DNA from: Sphaerisporangium sp. TRM90804
GTDB taxonomy: Bacteria; Actinomycetota; Actinomycetes; Streptosporangiales; Streptosporangiaceae
DNA: 64,000 nucleotides
Direction of reading: 5' to 3'
Assembly (NCBI RefSeq): GCF_029846175.1
Contig: NZ_JARWAC010000010.1
Coordinates: 1-64,000, forward strand
The notes under the pieces are model-generated. The model worked only from the letters and a program-made list of their open reading frames with translations. It did no database searches and was not told the origin of the DNA. The position numbers and the translations under genes are program-made. This document shows, piece by piece, positions 61,671 to 64,000 of this stretch (within the stretch, counting starts at the first letter, position 1; each line of letters opens with the position of its first letter).

Positions 61671-63269
61671 ATGCGGGCCGACTACATCATCGTGGGGGCC
61701 GGCGCGGCGGGGTGCGTGCTGGCGTCGCGGTTGTCGGAGAACCCCGGCACCCGGGTGCTCCTGCTGGAGTCGGGGTCGCGGCGGCGCAGCCCGTTGCTGT
61801 CGATCCCGGCCGCGGAGACCATCCTCATGGGAAACCCCAGGTACGACTGGTGCTTCGAGACCGACGCCGATCCGACGATCGGCGGCCGGAGCGTGAGCAT
61901 TCCACGCGGACGCCTGCTCGGGGGGTCCAACCAGATCAACGGCATGATCTTCGTCCGCGGTCAGCGCGAGGACTACGACGAGTGGGAACGCCTCGGCAAC
62001 CCCGGCTGGTCGTGGGCCGGCGTCCTGCCGTACTTCAAGAGCCTGGAGCGTACGGGGATCGGCGGGCCGAGCCGGGGCGGCGAAGGGCTGATCAGCGTCG
62101 GACTGCCGCGTGAGCGCGACGAGCTGTGCGACGCGTTCCTGCTGGCCGCGCAGAAAGCCGGATACCCGGAGAACCCCGACTACAACTCGGGTGACCAGGA
62201 AGGATTCGGCTACTACCAGGTCAACCACGACGGCGGCCGCCGCTCGTCGGTCGCCGGGACGTATCTCCGCCGTGCGCTGCGCCGGCCCAACCTGACCGTG
62301 CTCACCGACGCGCACGTCACCCGCCTCAGGTTCGAAGGCAAACGCTGCGTCGGCGTCACCTACCGCCACCGGGGCCGCAGCCGGCAGGCCGACTGCGGCC
62401 GCGAGGTGATCGTCAGCGCCGGGACCGTCCAGTCGCCGCAACTGCTCGAACTGTCGGGGGTCGGCTCCGCCGACGTGCTCGCCGCTGCCGGCGTGCCGGT
62501 CGTGCACCACCTGCCAGGGGTGGGCGAGCACTTCCGCGACCACTACGCGTCCCGGCTGCGCTGGCGGGTCACCCGTCCCATCACGTTCAACGAGCGCTCG
62601 CGCGGCCTGCGCCTGGCCCGCGAGGTCGCGACGTACCTGACGCGCCGCCGCGGCCTGCTCAGCCTTCCCATCGCGCTCGGCCACGGCTTCGTCCGCTCGT
62701 CCGACGCCGAGCCGCGGCCCGACATCCAGTTCCACTTCGCTCCGGCCAGCTACGGCGCGGGAGCGACCCGGCGGCTCGACACCGCTCCCGGTATGACCGT
62801 CGGCGTCTATCCGCTGCGGCCGGAGTCCGCCGGGTCCATCCACATCAGGTCCGCCGACGCGACGGCCCCTCCGGCGATCCGGCCGCGTTTCCTCGCCGAC
62901 GAGGCCGACCGCGCGCGGCTGGTCGCCGGGATGCGCATCGCGCGCCGCGTCGTCGGGGATCCGGCGCTCGACGCGTTCCGCGCGTTCGAGCTGATCCCGG
63001 GGAAGGACGTCCAGACCGACGACGAACTGGTCGCCTACGCGCGGGAGAACGGCGACACGTCCTACCACCCGGTGGGGACGTGCCGGATGGGTGTGGGCCC
63101 GATGTCCGTCGTCGACCACCGGCTGCGCGTCCACGGCCTGTCCGGGCTGCGCGTGATCGACGCGTCGGTGATGCCGGCCATGGTCTCGGGCAACACGAAC
63201 GCCGCGAGCATGATGATCGGCGAAAAAGGCGCGGCCCTGGTTACCGCCGACTCGAGGGAGAACGCGTGA
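61671..63269 (+). CDS. GMC-family FAD oxidoreductase (choline dehydrogenase-like)
   Basis: 532 aa. ADYIIVGAGAAGCVLASRL FAD motif, GGSNQINGMIFVRGQ, GTVQSPQLLELSGVG and the catalytic His in SYHPVGTCRMG with the partner Asn in SGNTNAASMMIG. Typical length. Oxidises an alcohol to aldehyde or carboxylic acid; in the cluster it could convert a hydroxymethyl group to the carboxylate needed for lactam closure. ATG 61671 follows the dioxygenase stop directly and overlaps the next gene by four bases. Confidence 0.92.
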   Translation: MRADYIIVGAGAAGCVLASRLSENPGTRVLLLESGSRRRSPLLSIPAAETILMGNPRYDWCFETDADPTIGGRSVSIPRGRLLGGSNQINGMIFVRGQREDYDEWERLGNPGWSWAGVLPYFKSLERTGIGGPSRGGEGLISVGLPRERDELCDAFLLAAQKAGYPENPDYNSGDQEGFGYYQVNHDGGRRSSVAGTYLRRALRRPNLTVLTDAHVTRLRFEGKRCVGVTYRHRGRSRQADCGREVIVSAGTVQSPQLLELSGVGSADVLAAAGVPVVHHLPGVGEHFRDHYASRLRWRVTRPITFNERSRGLRLAREVATYLTRRRGLLSLPIALGHGFVRSSDAEPRPDIQFHFAPASYGAGATRRLDTAPGMTVGVYPLRPESAGSIHIRSADATAPPAIRPRFLADEADRARLVAGMRIARRVVGDPALDAFRAFELIPGKDVQTDDELVAYARENGDTSYHPVGTCRMGVGPMSVVDHRLRVHGLSGLRVIDASVMPAMVSGNTNAASMMIGEKGAALVTADSRENA

Positions 63270-64000
63270 GGTTCGACTACGTACGCAACAAGGCCGCCGC
63301 CGGGACGTACCGCCACTGGCGCGGCGCCTTCTGGCCGCCGTCCGCGGCCTACCGGCTGGCGTGCCTCGACCTCGCGGCCGAGACGCCGGACCTCGGCGGA
63401 GGTCTCCTCACCGGGCTGGCCGCGCTGAAGACGGTCGTCGACGCCGACTGGCAGCACGTCAAGGAGACGGCGGCGGAGGACACGCGGCGGTTCCACGCTC
63501 CGGCGCTGGTCGCCTCCGCCATGCGTGACATCGCCAAGCACCTGCCGGACGACGCCGACCGGCGCGCGCTCGCGCTGCGCGCCGACGCCGTCGAGCACGG
63601 CTACACGACCGAGGCGTTGTGCGAGCTCGCGGAGCTGCGTGAGGACGTGACGCTCGTCGCCAATCACCTCGGCACCTGGTCGGGCAAGGACCCCGGCGGG
63701 CTGCCGACGGCGTTCGCCTGCCGGCGCGACGAGACGGGACAGCGGTTCGTGGACGCCGCGCTCGCCGAGCGCGACAAGGTCGAGCCGTTCCTGCGCACGC
63801 TCATGGTCGACCTCCGGCTCGGCGACCTGCCGGCGTTCGCCGCGACCCGGTTGTTCTTCATGGCCGGTGAGGGGAACCTGCACCCCAAGCACATCGCGTA
63901 CTTCCTGCCGGAGGACGAAGGCGTCGGCCGGTCGCCGTACATGAAGACCTACTACTTCCGCAACACCCACCGTGCCACCCTCGACACGGTGTCCGGGCCG
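63266..64000 (+). CDS. Unrecognised protein of the biosynthetic cluster, partial at window edge
   Basis: GTG 63266 (GAGGGAG five bases upstream) overlaps the GMC stop by four bases; the frame is open to the window end (245 codons). The product starts MRFDYVRNKAAAGTYRHWRG, is rich in helices (LCELAELREDVTLVANHLG) and ends within a segment with FFMAGEGNLHPKHIAYFLPE and YMKTYYFRNTHRATLD. The conserved-looking His/Tyr-rich region could be an active site but I recognise no family. Strong coupling to the GMC gene makes it a pathway enzyme or helper. Possible relation to the uncharacterised tbl genes of tabtoxin is untested. Confidence 0.7.
   Translation, partial: MRFDYVRNKAAAGTYRHWRGAFWPPSAAYRLACLDLAAETPDLGGGLLTGLAALKTVVDADWQHVKETAAEDTRRFHAPALVASAMRDIAKHLPDDADRRALALRADAVEHGYTTEALCELAELREDVTLVANHLGTWSGKDPGGLPTAFACRRDETGQRFVDAALAERDKVEPFLRTLMVDLRLGDLPAFAATRLFFMAGEGNLHPKHIAYFLPEDEGVGRSPYMKTYYFRNTHRATLDTVSGP

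Overview
The window is chromosomal DNA of a high-G+C filamentous actinobacterium. Codons end almost always in G or C, GTG and TTG starts are common, large LuxR/LAL and XRE-STAND regulators occur, and many secreted enzymes carry Ser/Pro- or Thr/Pro-linked ricin-type or CBM2 modules. This fits the Streptosporangiales (Nonomuraea or Streptosporangium-like), but no rRNA or housekeeping marker is present to settle it. I saw no tRNA, CRISPR array, transposase or phage gene.

Layout. 1-123: tail of an acyl-CoA ligase. 133-6957: a LacI regulator divergent from a sugar ABC importer (two permeases and a lipoprotein) and a GH42 beta-galactosidase, with two perfect LacI-type palindromes between them. 6973-7331: two abutting gene remnants. 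7404-8188: SRPBCC/ArsR pair. 8748-10421: secreted GH27 alpha-galactosidase with a lectin module, preceded by two operator-like sites. 10640-14110: two-component system and a membrane protein. 14143-28329: three very large ATPase-type regulators interspersed with five alpha/beta hydrolases, an MFS carrier and a metallo-hydrolase; two hydrolase genes share a 26-bp upstream motif. 28702-32287: DUF4389 membrane protein, a wax-ester-synthase remnant and a cutinase/PET-hydrolase-like enzyme fused to CBM2. 32288-38400: membrane protein, then a tight pair of a serine hydrolase and a caspase-ATPase-WD40 protein, a likely conflict or cell-death system. 38449-41691: esterase remnant, MarR, STAS protein, DUF2254 protein. 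41953-47400: three secreted enzymes with ricin-type lectin domains (esterase, GH5, CE1-like esterase), plus the remnant and terminator of a fourth. 47980-54618: Nudix gene and an arsenic resistance island (ArsC, three ArsR, two flavoproteins, Acr3).

54684-64000 (running off the edge) is the most striking region: a biosynthetic cluster built from lysine/diaminopimelate-pathway paralogues (DapC-like aminotransferase, DapD, LysA-like decarboxylase) with a SAM methyltransferase, a TauD-type dioxygenase, a GMC oxidoreductase, an asparagine-synthetase/beta-lactam-synthetase-like protein lacking the glutaminase cysteine, and an unrecognised protein. This combination parallels the logic of the tabtoxin (tabtoxinine-beta-lactam) pathway of Pseudomonas syringae, so the locus is proposed, as inference, to make a tabtoxin-like or other lysine-branch amide or beta-lactam.

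Some families keep metabolism and sensing together: LacI with ABC and GH42, ArsR with SRPBCC, ArsR with Acr3 and flavoproteins. Elsewhere, remnants of deleted genes (ABC ATPase, WD40 protein, wax synthase, esterase, lectin enzyme) show that this is a recombining accessory region.
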